Shown here: piece after piece, positions 25,436 through 34,357 of the stretch
How positions within the stretch are numbered: the first letter of the stretch is position 1
How the letters are laid out: the number at the start of each line of letters is the position of its first letter
NCBI GenBank assembly: GCA_016707485.1
Contig: JADJHN010000003.1
Location: 709,447-773,446, forward strand
Reading direction: 5' to 3'
Source: Lysobacterales bacterium
GTDB taxonomy: Bacteria > Pseudomonadota > Gammaproteobacteria > Xanthomonadales > Rhodanobacteraceae
DNA length: 64,000 bases
Notes under the pieces: generated by a model
The model's input: the letters and a program-made list of their open reading frames with translations, nothing else
Databases searched by the model: none
Told to the model about the DNA's origin: nothing
Program-made: the position numbers and the translations under genes

Positions 25436-27817
25436 GTGCGAGTCTTGTTGCGCCGCATCATCTTTTTCGTGCTTTTCCTGCTCACCACCAGCGCGCTCCT
25501 TGCATGGCTGGCCTTGCGCGGCAGCCTGCCACAACTGGACGGAAGCGTGCCGTCGAAAGCGATTGGTGCAAGCACGACGATCGAGCGGGACGCTTTGGGC
25601 AGCGTGACCATCAGCGGCAGCAGCCGCCGCGACGTGACCTGGGCACTCGGCTATGTGCATGCCCAGGAGCGGTTTTTCGAAATGGACCTGATGCGCCGCA
25701 GCGCAGCCGGCGAACTGGCCGAACTGTTTGGTGCAGCGGCCTTGCCGCTTGACCGGCGCGCCCGCGTGCATCGCATGCGCGCACGCGCCGAAGCAAGCCT
25801 CGCAAAGGCCAGCAGCACGGATCGTGAAGTCATTGGCAGCTATACCGAGGGCATCAATGCCGGACTCGCTGCGTTGCAGGTGCGCCCGTTTGCCTATCTG
25901 CTGACCCGCAACACGCCGCGCCCGTGGACCGGCGCCGACTCGTTGCTGGTCATCGATGCGATGTATTTCTCGCTGAACGATGCCGGCAACAAGCGGGAGC
26001 TGGCCTTCGCCCGCATGAAGGCCGCCCTGCCCGACACGGCCTATCGATTCCTCACCGCCAGCGGCGGCTGGTGGGATGCGCCGCTGAGTGGCCCGGCCAT
26101 GCGCTGGCCGGATCCGCCGGGCCCGGCCGACCTCGATTTGCGCAACCTCGACAAGTCCCTGCTGCAGGATGCCGAGCCTGCGGCCGATGTCGCTCCCGGC
26201 AGCAACAGCTTTGCCGTCAGCGGCGCCTTGACCGGTGGCCCCGCGCTGATCGCCAATGACATGCATCTGGAACTGCGCGTGCCGGACATCTGGTTCCGTG
26301 CCCGCCTGATCTATCCGGATCCCCGCCGCCCCGGTGCGCGCATCGATGTCAGTGGTGCCAGCCTGCCCGGCACGCCGGCCATCGTCGCCGGCAGCAATCG
26401 CTCGATCGCCTGGGGATTCACCAACAGCTATGGCGATTTCGCCGACTGGGTGCGCGTGCTGCCCGATCCGGCTGCGCGCGACCGCTACCTCACCGCCGAA
26501 GGCAGTGCGGCAATCGACACGCATGTCGAATCAATCGCCGTGCATGGCGCGGATGCACAATCGATTGTCGTGCGCGAAACGCGCTGGGGGCCGATCATGG
26601 CCGAGGACGTCGACGGCACGCCGCTCGCCCTGGCCTGGACTGCCACGCACGAAGGCGCGGTCAACCTGGAACTGCTGAAGCTGGAAACCGCGGAAACGGC
26701 CGACGAGGCCATTGCCATAGCCCATCAGGCCGGCATGCCGGCGCAGAATTTCCTCGTTGCCGACCGCTTCGGCAGCATTGCCTGGACCATTGCCGGACGC
26801 ATGCCGCTGCGCGTCGGCGGTTTCGATCCGCTCCTGCCTGCGGATTGGAGCAAGCCCGATACCGGCTGGAAGGGCTGGGTCGCTGCCAGCGACTATCCGC
26901 AAATCTCCAACCCGCCGCAGCATCGACTGTGGACGGCGAATGCGCGCATCGTCGACGAGGGCCGCCACCTCGAGCTGATTGGCGACGGCGGCTACGAACT
27001 CGGGGCGCGCCAGAAGCAGATTCGCGATGGCCTTCGCGCGAGGGAGCATTTCACCGCCGCCGACATGCTCGACATCCAGCTCGATGACCGTGCCTTGTTC
27101 CTCGATCCCTGGCGCAAACGCCTGCTTGCCTTGCTCGACAAGGGCGTGGCCGGCGCCGGGCGCGACGCGATGCGCAAGGCCCTGGATGACTGGGATGGCC
27201 ACGCATCGATCAATTCCGTCAGCTATCGCATCGTCCGCGCCTGGCGCAACGAAGTGCGGGACACGGTGCTGGATGCCTTCGCCGGCGCGGTTCGTCGCAA
27301 ATATGCGGATTTCAAATTGCCCAAGTTGTCGCAAGCGGAGCATGCACTGTGGTCGCTGCTCGAACTGAAGCCAGCCCATCTGCTGCCACCCGGTTACGCC
27401 AGCTGGGAGGAGCTGCAACTCGCCTGCCTGGATCGCGTTGCGGTCAATCTGCAGAAGCAACCCGGCGGCATCGCGGCACGAACCTGGGGCGAGCGCAATA
27501 CCGCGCGCATTGCCCATCCGCTGTCGCGCGCCCTGCCCGGCTTTGTCGCCCGTTGGCTCGACATGCCGGCAGATGCGCTGGCCGGGGACAGCAACATGCC
27601 GCGCGTGCAGAGTCCGGATTTCGGCGCCTCGGAACGATTTGCCGTGGCACCGGGCGATGAGGAGCATGGCTATTTCGAGCTGCCTGGCGGCCAGAGCGGG
27701 CACCCGCTGTCACCGTTCTACGGTGCCGGCCACCGCGATTGGGTTGCAGGCAAGCCCACGCCATTCCTGCCCGGGCCGGCAATCCATCAACTGCGGCTGG
27801 AACCGGCGGCGAGGTGA
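25436..27817 (+). CDS. Penicillin acylase-family Ntn hydrolase
   Basis: A GTG start with GGAG 7 bases upstream gives 793 residues beginning MRVLLRRIIFFVLFLL, a signal peptide or anchor. The family autocleavage site is visible as PGSNSFAVSG (about residues 255-264), where the Ser becomes the N-terminal nucleophile of the beta chain, followed by the NDMHLELRVPDIWF segment. The A-chain region contains ALGYVHAQERFFEMDLMRR. These periplasmic heterodimers cleave acyl amides; in proteobacteria many act on acyl-homoserine lactones or beta-lactam side chains, which cannot be told apart here. It is a single-gene unit with a hairpin downstream. Confidence 0.9.
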   Translation: MRVLLRRIIFFVLFLLTTSALLAWLALRGSLPQLDGSVPSKAIGASTTIERDALGSVTISGSSRRDVTWALGYVHAQERFFEMDLMRRSAAGELAELFGAAALPLDRRARVHRMRARAEASLAKASSTDREVIGSYTEGINAGLAALQVRPFAYLLTRNTPRPWTGADSLLVIDAMYFSLNDAGNKRELAFARMKAALPDTAYRFLTASGGWWDAPLSGPAMRWPDPPGPADLDLRNLDKSLLQDAEPAADVAPGSNSFAVSGALTGGPALIANDMHLELRVPDIWFRARLIYPDPRRPGARIDVSGASLPGTPAIVAGSNRSIAWGFTNSYGDFADWVRVLPDPAARDRYLTAEGSAAIDTHVESIAVHGADAQSIVVRETRWGPIMAEDVDGTPLALAWTATHEGAVNLELLKLETAETADEAIAIAHQAGMPAQNFLVADRFGSIAWTIAGRMPLRVGGFDPLLPADWSKPDTGWKGWVAASDYPQISNPPQHRLWTANARIVDEGRHLELIGDGGYELGARQKQIRDGLRAREHFTAADMLDIQLDDRALFLDPWRKRLLALLDKGVAGAGRDAMRKALDDWDGHASINSVSYRIVRAWRNEVRDTVLDAFAGAVRRKYADFKLPKLSQAEHALWSLLELKPAHLLPPGYASWEELQLACLDRVAVNLQKQPGGIAARTWGERNTARIAHPLSRALPGFVARWLDMPADALAGDSNMPRVQSPDFGASERFAVAPGDEEHGYFELPGGQSGHPLSPFYGAGHRDWVAGKPTPFLPGPAIHQLRLEPAAR

Positions 27818-27878
27818 GTATCCGTCTGGCCGGGCTGCGTCAGTCGGCGACTGGCTGACCTGACCCGGTCCGGAGCAA

Positions 27879-27908
27879 CCGGGATGCGCAAGCGTTTGCG
27901 CATCCCGG
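27879..27908. terminator. Long palindromic hairpin between convergent genes
   Basis: CCGGGATGCGCAAGC is followed directly by a second half that is complementary at 14 of 15 positions, forming a very stable hairpin between the acylase gene and the converging secreted-protein gene. There is no U-tract, so it is either a bidirectional terminator of the GC-rich type or a binding or mRNA-stabilising structure. Confidence 0.6.
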
Positions 27909-27974
27909 CGTCGGCACTGAACAATGCAGAGCGATTGCCAATCAGAAGCAGGATGTCCGCTGGCCGCTCTTGCC

Positions 27975-29987
27975 TCAGGGTGATTCAAACCCGTCCTGGA
28001 AAATGATGTCACCGGAACCGGGAACCAGGATCGGCACGGTGAAGCTCGACTGCAGTCCGGCCGTGGCAGGCTGGAGCTCGCTGGTACCAGCAACCGGCGC
28101 ACTGTTCGTGGTCACCGAGAACGAATACAGCGAACCCCAGTCGAGCGATGCACCGGCAGGTGCAGTCCAGGTCAGGAAGCCACCCGCCGAACTGAAGGTC
28201 CAGTCGTTGCTGCCGGTCAGGTCGCCATCACTGAATTTGCTGGAGATGACAGTCACCCCGGCCGGCAAGGCAATGCGGAACCGGTCGAAGCCCTTGTTGC
28301 TCACCACCTCGAGATTCGGCTCCGCACCAGCGGTAACCGCGCGGGAAAAATCGAGGTTGTGCACGGCGTAGTGATAGGTGGTCTGGCCATTGCCGAGATC
28401 GACCGCACGCACGGCAACCTTGGTGTGGCCTTCGGCAACCGCCATCTCCGAATTCTGCGCGACGGTATTCGCGGGCAGGTTTTCGACCCAGCGATCGGTG
28501 ACCGAGCCGAGCTTGAAATTGCTCACACCGGCGAATGTCCAATTGCCGGCCGCAAACGTGGGTGTGCCGGTCACCGTGGCCATCGAGTTGTAGATGTTGA
28601 TGTCCTGGCGGGCCAGGTACCAGGAATCAAACAGATAGCTGGCGCCCGGGTTGACCGTGTTGCTGATCTGCGCTTCGTTGACCTCCATGCGCCGCACATA
28701 GCCATCATCGGATGGAAATGAATTGGTGTTGCTGCCGACGCAGGTCGGATCGAACAAGGAATGGCAGCGCCCCCACTGGCCGGTGGCCGGAATGATCTCG
28801 GAACGGAACGAGAGATCCTGGTTGGCGTCGTTGTTGCCCGTGCTGTAGGTGTCGCTGCAGGAACGACCCAGAATGTGACTGTCGAAATTCTCGCCACTCG
28901 CACAGCCGCCATTGGTGGTCAGCCAGGCATGCTTGACCCCGGAACGACCGATCTGTTCGATGCTGCCATCGGCATTGATGCGGTACATGTTCCAGATCAG
29001 GTACGGATGCTGGTCGTTGTTGTAGGGCGCAAAGGTTCCGCTGAATTTCCCGTGCCAGGGAATCCAGGCGGTCCACAGCGCGCTGCTGGTACCCAGCGCG
29101 CCCTGGCTCGGAACGGTTACCTGAGCCGTTCCGGCGTTGACATTGTTCTTCAATGTCGAACTCGGCGCGAACACGACCTTGCCGCTTCCGCCCGGCCCCG
29201 TCGTTCCGCTGGAGCGCATCCGCGAAACCGAAATGTTCTGCATGAACAGATCGGCCTCGTAGACCACTCCGGCAGGCTGCCCCGCCACTTGTTCGCCGTG
29301 ATAGTGCGAGGGCGATGGCGTGCCCAGCGCATCCTTGACACCGCCGCCACCCTGCTGCGTTACCTGGGTGAGGATTTCCATATCGCCGATGGGCGCGTTG
29401 GCCATTTCCGGATGCCCGCTGCGCGCGGCCAGGGCCGGCGCAACGCGCATGTCGGCGGTATAGACCGCGAGTACGCGATTGTCGCGGACCAGCTCGTACA
29501 TCAGCTTGTCGATGTAGAACCAGACCTTGCCGTCGCCGCTGACCACGTCGAGGTACAGCGGATCCCTGGCATTCGGACGCAGGCGGAAATCCACCAGCGG
29601 GATCGTGCTGCCATCTTCCAGCGCAAGCACGTAGCCGCCTCGCGATTGCAGCGATCCGCCAAGGAAACCGACGAAGGAGCCGCGTTCGGCGCGGAATTGC
29701 AGACTTCCGCTCTCACGCAGGGCGAACAGTTCCGAGCCGAGCGCCTGTCGCGCATTCAGGCCATCGGTCAGGCGTGCTGCATCGGCGGGCAATTTCCCGG
29801 CGCGGCTCTGGATCGACATGCCCATGCTGCCAAGGATGTTTTCATTGAGACGCAGGGCGACGGTTCCGCCCCAGGCAGCCCAATCCCTGGAGGTTTCGCT
29901 TGCAGGGGTCGGTGCAGCCTGTTCGGCCCCGGCGATCATCGGACACAACGCAAGCGCGAGCGCGATGGGCAACATCTTGAGAGTCAT
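27975..29987 (-). CDS. Secreted protein of unknown function with IFQDGFE tag
   Basis: The start is the ATG giving MTLKMLPIALALALCPMIAG, a signal peptide, with GAGG upstream; the longer frame lacks a ribosome-binding site. The mature protein is about 650 residues, rich in Gly, Ser, Asn and aromatic residues, beta-strand-like, with cysteine pairs (GRSCSDT, CHSLFDPTC). No family is recognised. It ends DIIFQDGFESP, the tag shared with the BNR protein. It lies 96 bases downstream of the pentaheme cytochrome on the same strand and is probably expressed with it, which would point to the cell surface or an extracellular redox process. Confidence 0.7.
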   Translation of the reverse strand: MTLKMLPIALALALCPMIAGAEQAAPTPASETSRDWAAWGGTVALRLNENILGSMGMSIQSRAGKLPADAARLTDGLNARQALGSELFALRESGSLQFRAERGSFVGFLGGSLQSRGGYVLALEDGSTIPLVDFRLRPNARDPLYLDVVSGDGKVWFYIDKLMYELVRDNRVLAVYTADMRVAPALAARSGHPEMANAPIGDMEILTQVTQQGGGGVKDALGTPSPSHYHGEQVAGQPAGVVYEADLFMQNISVSRMRSSGTTGPGGSGKVVFAPSSTLKNNVNAGTAQVTVPSQGALGTSSALWTAWIPWHGKFSGTFAPYNNDQHPYLIWNMYRINADGSIEQIGRSGVKHAWLTTNGGCASGENFDSHILGRSCSDTYSTGNNDANQDLSFRSEIIPATGQWGRCHSLFDPTCVGSNTNSFPSDDGYVRRMEVNEAQISNTVNPGASYLFDSWYLARQDINIYNSMATVTGTPTFAAGNWTFAGVSNFKLGSVTDRWVENLPANTVAQNSEMAVAEGHTKVAVRAVDLGNGQTTYHYAVHNLDFSRAVTAGAEPNLEVVSNKGFDRFRIALPAGVTVISSKFSDGDLTGSNDWTFSSAGGFLTWTAPAGASLDWGSLYSFSVTTNSAPVAGTSELQPATAGLQSSFTVPILVPGSGDIIFQDGFESP

Positions 29988-30083
29988 GGGTTCAGCCTCG
30001 AAGGTTGGATGGTGGATGGTGAATTGCAGCAAACCGCCGCGCGCGGGAAAGCGCAATGCGGCAAGACCTGGAAACATCGCCGG

Positions 30084-31994
30084 TCATGGCGTGAATGCGC
30101 TGCCGGAGGCGATGGCCTCGGGTGGCGACTTGCCATAACCCTGCTGGAAAACCGTGGCGTCGAAACTGTTGGCGAAAATGCGATCGCCGGACTCGGGGCC
30201 GTTCCACAGCTGCCACATGTACTCGCCGCGGGAACGATCCTTGGCACCGACCACGGCCGGTCGGTTGGCCTCGCCGGCACACATCAGATTCTCGCCCGGA
30301 ATCGCGCGCTCGATGGCCTGGCTGCGCAGGAACTCAAGATATTCACGGCTGGATGTCTGATAGTACAGCCGCGCCGTGACGGTCATCGGACCCGGCGTCC
30401 CGGCTGGAATGACCACCGCATAATCGACCTCGTCGTAATTGACCAGGATGCCGCTGCCGGGCGCGGTTTCCGGATAGGTGATGCCGACCGGGCGCAACTC
30501 GTAGCCATTCGGATCGGCGGCTGTCGCCGGGCGGAAGCCGAGCGGGGGGATGCGGTTGTCCTTGGCGATGCAATCGCTGAGGACAAAATGGAAGGCTTTG
30601 CGGCCGAGGCTGTCAACGACATCGCAGCTGTTGTTGCCATGCCGGTTCCAGATCCCCTGCAGCACCTCGTAGACGCGCAGTTGCGGATCGCCGGCCAGCA
30701 CGGCGCTGGCGGTGTCGTATTGGCCGCTCTCGTAAACCAGCGCACCGTTGAAATCACGCACCTGGACATTCAGCCACATGCGCCGCCCTTCCGAGTAGCC
30801 GCTCGGCAGCTTGTGCCCGCTGTTGTTGGTGACCTTGACCCGCGCACTCAGTGAGCCCGCCGTCGCGCCGCCCGGTGCGCTGTAGGCGAGCAAGCTGACA
30901 TCGACATCGGCAGCCGTCTGCAGCAGGTCCCGCGCCGCCTGGATGGTCTGCTCGAAGGAGCTTGCCCGGCCGATGCCGCCGGCCGATCCCGCAATCGCGT
31001 TGGTGTCGCTGAATTCGCCCTTGATGATCTTCGGCACCCAGGTGTTTCCGCCGACAAAATCGTGTACCGGCAGGTTGCCGGTGCGCACGGGCCCGCCGGC
31101 GCAGGCAGTCGCGTTCGGATCCTGGCTGTCGGGCATGTGGCAGGCCTGGCAGGCCTGCCCGCCGGGGCCGGCATGGGTGCTTTGCTTCCACTCGCTGTAG
31201 GTGCGCTCGATCGGGAACGGGATGGAGGTGTCCGTGCCATCGGCGAGGATCAGGGTTTTCAGCGGCCCGCCGTCGGTATCCGGCGTGGTCACGTCGTGGC
31301 AGGTGCCGCAGACGGCGCTGTCTTCGTGGTAGGTCGATTTTGCCCAGGGATGGGGTGGCGAAAAGCTGCCGGAATAGGTGTAGGGGCCACGGCGACAGGG
31401 TGCGCCGGCGTTGCCGTTGCATTCGGTGTCATCCAGCCAGATGTTGGCGTTGCCGATCATGCCGGGTTCGCCCAGCGGCCCGCTGGGCATCATGCGATGG
31501 CAGGCATGGCAGCCGACGCCGCTGTAGTCATTCGAGAAATCCGGCGCATCCAGCGTGCCTTCCAGCAGGCAGCCATTGGCACCTTTTACCGGATCATTCG
31601 GTGCGCCGAAGCCGGATTTGACCACGCGTCCGCCATACCAGCCCGCCGACGTATGGCAGCGCAGGCAAAAATCACCGGCGCCCGGGACATCCTTGTTGGC
31701 GACATCGACCGCTGCCCAGAACAGCGGATCGCGCGTGGCATTCGCCATCATCGATCCACTCCAGGTGCTGTGCGGGCGGATCCCGGGATCGTTGCCGACA
31801 AAGCCGCCGTGACAGCCACTGCAGGAATCCGAAGGTTCCAGCGAAAAGAGCAGGCCGGGCTGCGTGCCGTGCGGCGTGAAATCCAGCGCAAGGACGTGCC
31901 CGCAGGCCAGCAGCAGAGCCAGCGCCAGCCCCGCACGCAGCCACAAACCCGATCGCAATTGTCCAGCACGGAAATGAAATCGCAAAACAGTCAC
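30084..31994 (-). CDS. Secreted multiheme (five CxxCH) cytochrome c
   Basis: A GTG start is followed by a basic N region and a hydrophobic helix (residues 15-37), i.e. a signal peptide. Five haem-attachment motifs are visible: CSGCH (about 58), CLRCH (110), CHACH (162), CGTCH (229) and CQACH (282), spread over the N-terminal half of 636 residues. The C-terminal half (about 350-600) is a beta-rich domain without motifs I recognise, and near the end the segment DRIFANSFDA resembles the tag of neighbouring secreted proteins. It is an electron-transfer protein of the periplasm or outer surface; the redox partner is unknown. Weak AGG upstream of the GTG. Confidence 0.85.
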   Translation of the reverse strand: MTVLRFHFRAGQLRSGLWLRAGLALALLLACGHVLALDFTPHGTQPGLLFSLEPSDSCSGCHGGFVGNDPGIRPHSTWSGSMMANATRDPLFWAAVDVANKDVPGAGDFCLRCHTSAGWYGGRVVKSGFGAPNDPVKGANGCLLEGTLDAPDFSNDYSGVGCHACHRMMPSGPLGEPGMIGNANIWLDDTECNGNAGAPCRRGPYTYSGSFSPPHPWAKSTYHEDSAVCGTCHDVTTPDTDGGPLKTLILADGTDTSIPFPIERTYSEWKQSTHAGPGGQACQACHMPDSQDPNATACAGGPVRTGNLPVHDFVGGNTWVPKIIKGEFSDTNAIAGSAGGIGRASSFEQTIQAARDLLQTAADVDVSLLAYSAPGGATAGSLSARVKVTNNSGHKLPSGYSEGRRMWLNVQVRDFNGALVYESGQYDTASAVLAGDPQLRVYEVLQGIWNRHGNNSCDVVDSLGRKAFHFVLSDCIAKDNRIPPLGFRPATAADPNGYELRPVGITYPETAPGSGILVNYDEVDYAVVIPAGTPGPMTVTARLYYQTSSREYLEFLRSQAIERAIPGENLMCAGEANRPAVVGAKDRSRGEYMWQLWNGPESGDRIFANSFDATVFQQGYGKSPPEAIASGSAFTP

Positions 31995-32262
31995 CTCACC
32001 CGACCTGAAGCCACGCTCGATGGCGTGATGTTGGTGCGATCCCTTGCGCGCACCCGATTGCCCTGGGTGATTGGATGCCGGAAGGCGAGGACGCTACCCG
32101 ACCGGGCGCAGCATCGATGCCAACATTCCGGCAGACTGACAAACGCCGGACGGCGAACCGGCTGATTTTTATCACGAACCGGCCGCGCATGACACAGTCC
32201 ATTGCGTTTGCACGTCCCGATTTTGCGCGAAAACGCACACTCGGGCATGCCCGGCGCATCAT

Positions 32263-33411
32263 TCAGGCCATTGTTGCAGCGCCCAGCAAGCGTTCGGCGA
32301 CACCCAGATACAGCCCCGGCAGCAGTTCGAGATCCTGCAGCGACACGCATTCATCGATCTTGTGGATGCTGGCGTTGCGTGGCCCGAGTTCAACCACCTC
32401 GGCACCAAGTGGCGCGATGAATCGGCCATCCGAGGTACCGCCGCCAGTACTTGCCGTTGGCGTGACGGCGCAGATCGACTCGACCGTCGCGGTAACGGCA
32501 TCGCGCAATGGACCTTCCCGGGTCAGAAAGGCTTCGCCGGAAAGATTCCAGTCGACGCTGAAATCCAGCGCATGGCGCGTGAGGCAGGCTTCGAGGCGTT
32601 GCCGCAGGCCAGCGGCCGTGCTCGCCGTGCCGAAGCGGAAGTTGAAGGTCACATCGAGGCTGCCCGGGATGATGTTGCTGGCGCCGGTGCCGGCATGGAT
32701 GTTGGAAATCTGCAGACTCGTCGGCGGGAAATCGGCGTTGCCTTCATCCCAGCGCGTCGCTGCCAATTCGGCCAGGGCCGGTGCCGCGGCATGGATCGGG
32801 TTCAAGGCCATCTCCGCATAGGCGACATGTCCCTGCACGCCGCGCACCGTCAGCTGGCCGTGCAGCGAACCTCGACGGCCGACGCGAATCAGATCGCCGA
32901 GCCGATCCTGCGAGGATGGCTCGCCGACCAGGCACCAATCAATGCGCTGGCCGCGGCGACGGAATTCCTCGGCGACCCGAGCCACGCCGTCGATCGACGG
33001 GCCTTCCTCGTCGCTGGTCAGCAACAGGGCGAGCGTTCCATGGTGATCGGGATGGCGACGCACGAACTCCTCGAGGGCAAGCGTCATCGCGGCGACGCCG
33101 GATTTCATGTCGGCGGCACCGCGGCCATGCAGATGGCCATTGCGCAGGGTCGGCTCGAACGGCGGGCTCGACCATTGCTCGACCGGGCCACTGGGCACGA
33201 CATCGGTATGACCGAGGAAAACCAGCACCGGCGCGGCGCTTCCGTGAGTTGCCCAAAGGTTGTCGACTACACCGTAGCGCAAACGCTCGACGCTGAATCC
33301 GGCCCGGCCAAGGCGCTCGCCCAGCAGCGCCTGGCAACCGGCATCCTCGGGCGTCACCGATGCGCGGCGGATCAGTTCACTGGTGAGATGCAAAATGTCC
33401 GACATGGTCAT
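32263..33411 (-). CDS. dapE: Succinyl-diaminopimelate desuccinylase
   Basis: The start is the ATG giving MTMSDILHLTSELIRRASV, with GGAG 7 bases upstream; 382 residues. The M20 family di-zinc residues are visible in VFLGHTDVVPSG, RGAADMKSGVAAM and TSDEEGPS. DapE removes succinate from N-succinyl-LL-diaminopimelate in lysine and peptidoglycan synthesis. It lies downstream of dapD and the arsC-like gene but is separated from them by about 600 bases of repeats and a broken gene, an interruption of the usual tight order. Confidence 0.93.
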   Translation of the reverse strand: MTMSDILHLTSELIRRASVTPEDAGCQALLGERLGRAGFSVERLRYGVVDNLWATHGSAAPVLVFLGHTDVVPSGPVEQWSSPPFEPTLRNGHLHGRGAADMKSGVAAMTLALEEFVRRHPDHHGTLALLLTSDEEGPSIDGVARVAEEFRRRGQRIDWCLVGEPSSQDRLGDLIRVGRRGSLHGQLTVRGVQGHVAYAEMALNPIHAAAPALAELAATRWDEGNADFPPTSLQISNIHAGTGASNIIPGSLDVTFNFRFGTASTAAGLRQRLEACLTRHALDFSVDWNLSGEAFLTREGPLRDAVTATVESICAVTPTASTGGGTSDGRFIAPLGAEVVELGPRNASIHKIDECVSLQDLELLPGLYLGVAERLLGAATMA

Positions 33412-33782
33412 GGCTTTGCTCCCCTCTCCCCTCGCGTACTCGGAGAGCATGAAGGAGAGGGGTTGGGGGAGAGGGGGAGGCGCGAAGCGCCTGCCAGATC
33501 ATTTCCAATACCGAATCGCTGTGCAAAAGAATATCGTCATTCCAGAACCTCAACATGTTGAAACCCCTGTGAGCGTAACCAGGCATCACGCTGAATATCG
33601 TGTGCCGATTGCAGATGCTGACTACCATCCGCCTCAACAATCAGCCGAGCTCCGAAATGCACAAAATCGACGATGTACGGCCCTATCGGCTGTTGCCGAC
33701 GGAATTTCTGTCCATCCAGGCGATGATCGCGCAGATGACGCCAGAGTAGCGTCTCGGCATCCGTCATCTTTCGGCGCAGCAT
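33377..33782 (-). pseudogene. DUF559 (endonuclease-like) gene with a frameshift
   Basis: Reading from 33782 gives MLRRKMTDAETLLWRHLRDH, then a core with IGPYIVDFVHFGARLIVE, matching the DUF559/Vsr-like nuclease fold, until the frame stops at 33537. The expected C-terminal sequence (MLRFWNDDILLHSDSVLEMIW) follows in another frame that opens near 33545, so one indel lies at about 33545-33555. The restored frame runs on through a repeat and into the dapE start, so the natural stop is lost or replaced. The N-terminal boundary is uncertain because another repeat abuts it. Probably non-functional unless the indel is a sequence error. Confidence 0.7.
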
Positions 33783-33992
33783 CTTGGCGAATTCGATTTG
33801 CTCCAAAGCTTCCCCTCTCCCCTCTCTCTCTCCCGCAAGGGGCGAGGGGCTCAAAAAACCGACCGGCTTCCCGCCAACCAATTCCTGATTCCCGCTCACC
33901 AATTCCCGATTCCCGATTCCCGACATGATCGTGGCTTCGCTCCCCTCTCCCCTCGCGGGAGAGGGGTTGGAGGAGAGGGGAGGCGCGCGAAC
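33416..33992. repeat. Repeat-rich island of CCCCTCTCCC and GATTCCC elements
   Basis: Three copies of an inverted-repeat element built of CTCCCCTCTCCCCTCGCG and its complement GAGAGGGG lie at 33416-33478, 33808-33854 and 33939-33992. Between the last two is a short tandem array of AATTCCCGATTCCC units (about 33878-33925). A related copy is at 49345-49397. The elements flank and partly overlap the DUF559 fragment, so the island looks like a hotspot of repeat accumulation inside the dap operon. Confidence 0.75.
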
Positions 33993-34006
33993 CCGTTCTC
34001 CATCAA

Positions 34007-34357
34007 TCAAAACAATCCAGAATACGATTTGTCGTTGAAGCCCAGATGCACCGAACCATCGGCGAGTACCAGCACGGGGCGTTTGACCAGGGCTGGATAC
34101 TCGCGGATCAGCAGCGTCCACTCTGCCGTCGATCCGGGTGCTTTGCGTGAAGGCGCGAGATTGCGCCAGGTGGTGCCGCTGCGATTGACCAGCGCATCGA
34201 AGCCACCGACCGCCTCGGCCCAGGTCTTGAGCGTGGCCGGCGGCACGGGTACCTCGCGATAGTCGATGAAACGATGGTCGACGCCGTGGCGATCCAGCCA
34301 CTTGCGCGCCTTGCCGCAGGTGTCGCATTTGTGCAAACCGTAAACTTCGATGCTCAT
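34007..34357 (-). CDS. ArsC/Spx-family reductase-like protein (YffB type)
   Basis: The 116-residue thioredoxin-fold protein has the N-terminal CDTCGKARKWLD (CxxC at about residues 11-14) and the family's IDYREVP and VKRPVLV segments. This subgroup, often called arsenate reductase-like or YffB, lies between dapD and dapE in many gammaproteobacteria and has no proven arsenate activity. It overlaps the end of dapD by 4 bases. Confidence 0.88.
   Translation of the reverse strand: MSIEVYGLHKCDTCGKARKWLDRHGVDHRFIDYREVPVPPATLKTWAEAVGGFDALVNRSGTTWRNLAPSRKAPGSTAEWTLLIREYPALVKRPVLVLADGSVHLGFNDKSYSGLF

Noticed and set aside
28761..30854. A plus-strand frame antisense to the cytochrome and its neighbour
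   Set aside because: It crosses two real genes with signal peptides and haem motifs; no protein-like features.
33416..33992. CRISPR array
   Set aside because: The repeats are inverted-repeat elements with irregular spacing and no spacer-like unique segments of constant length.
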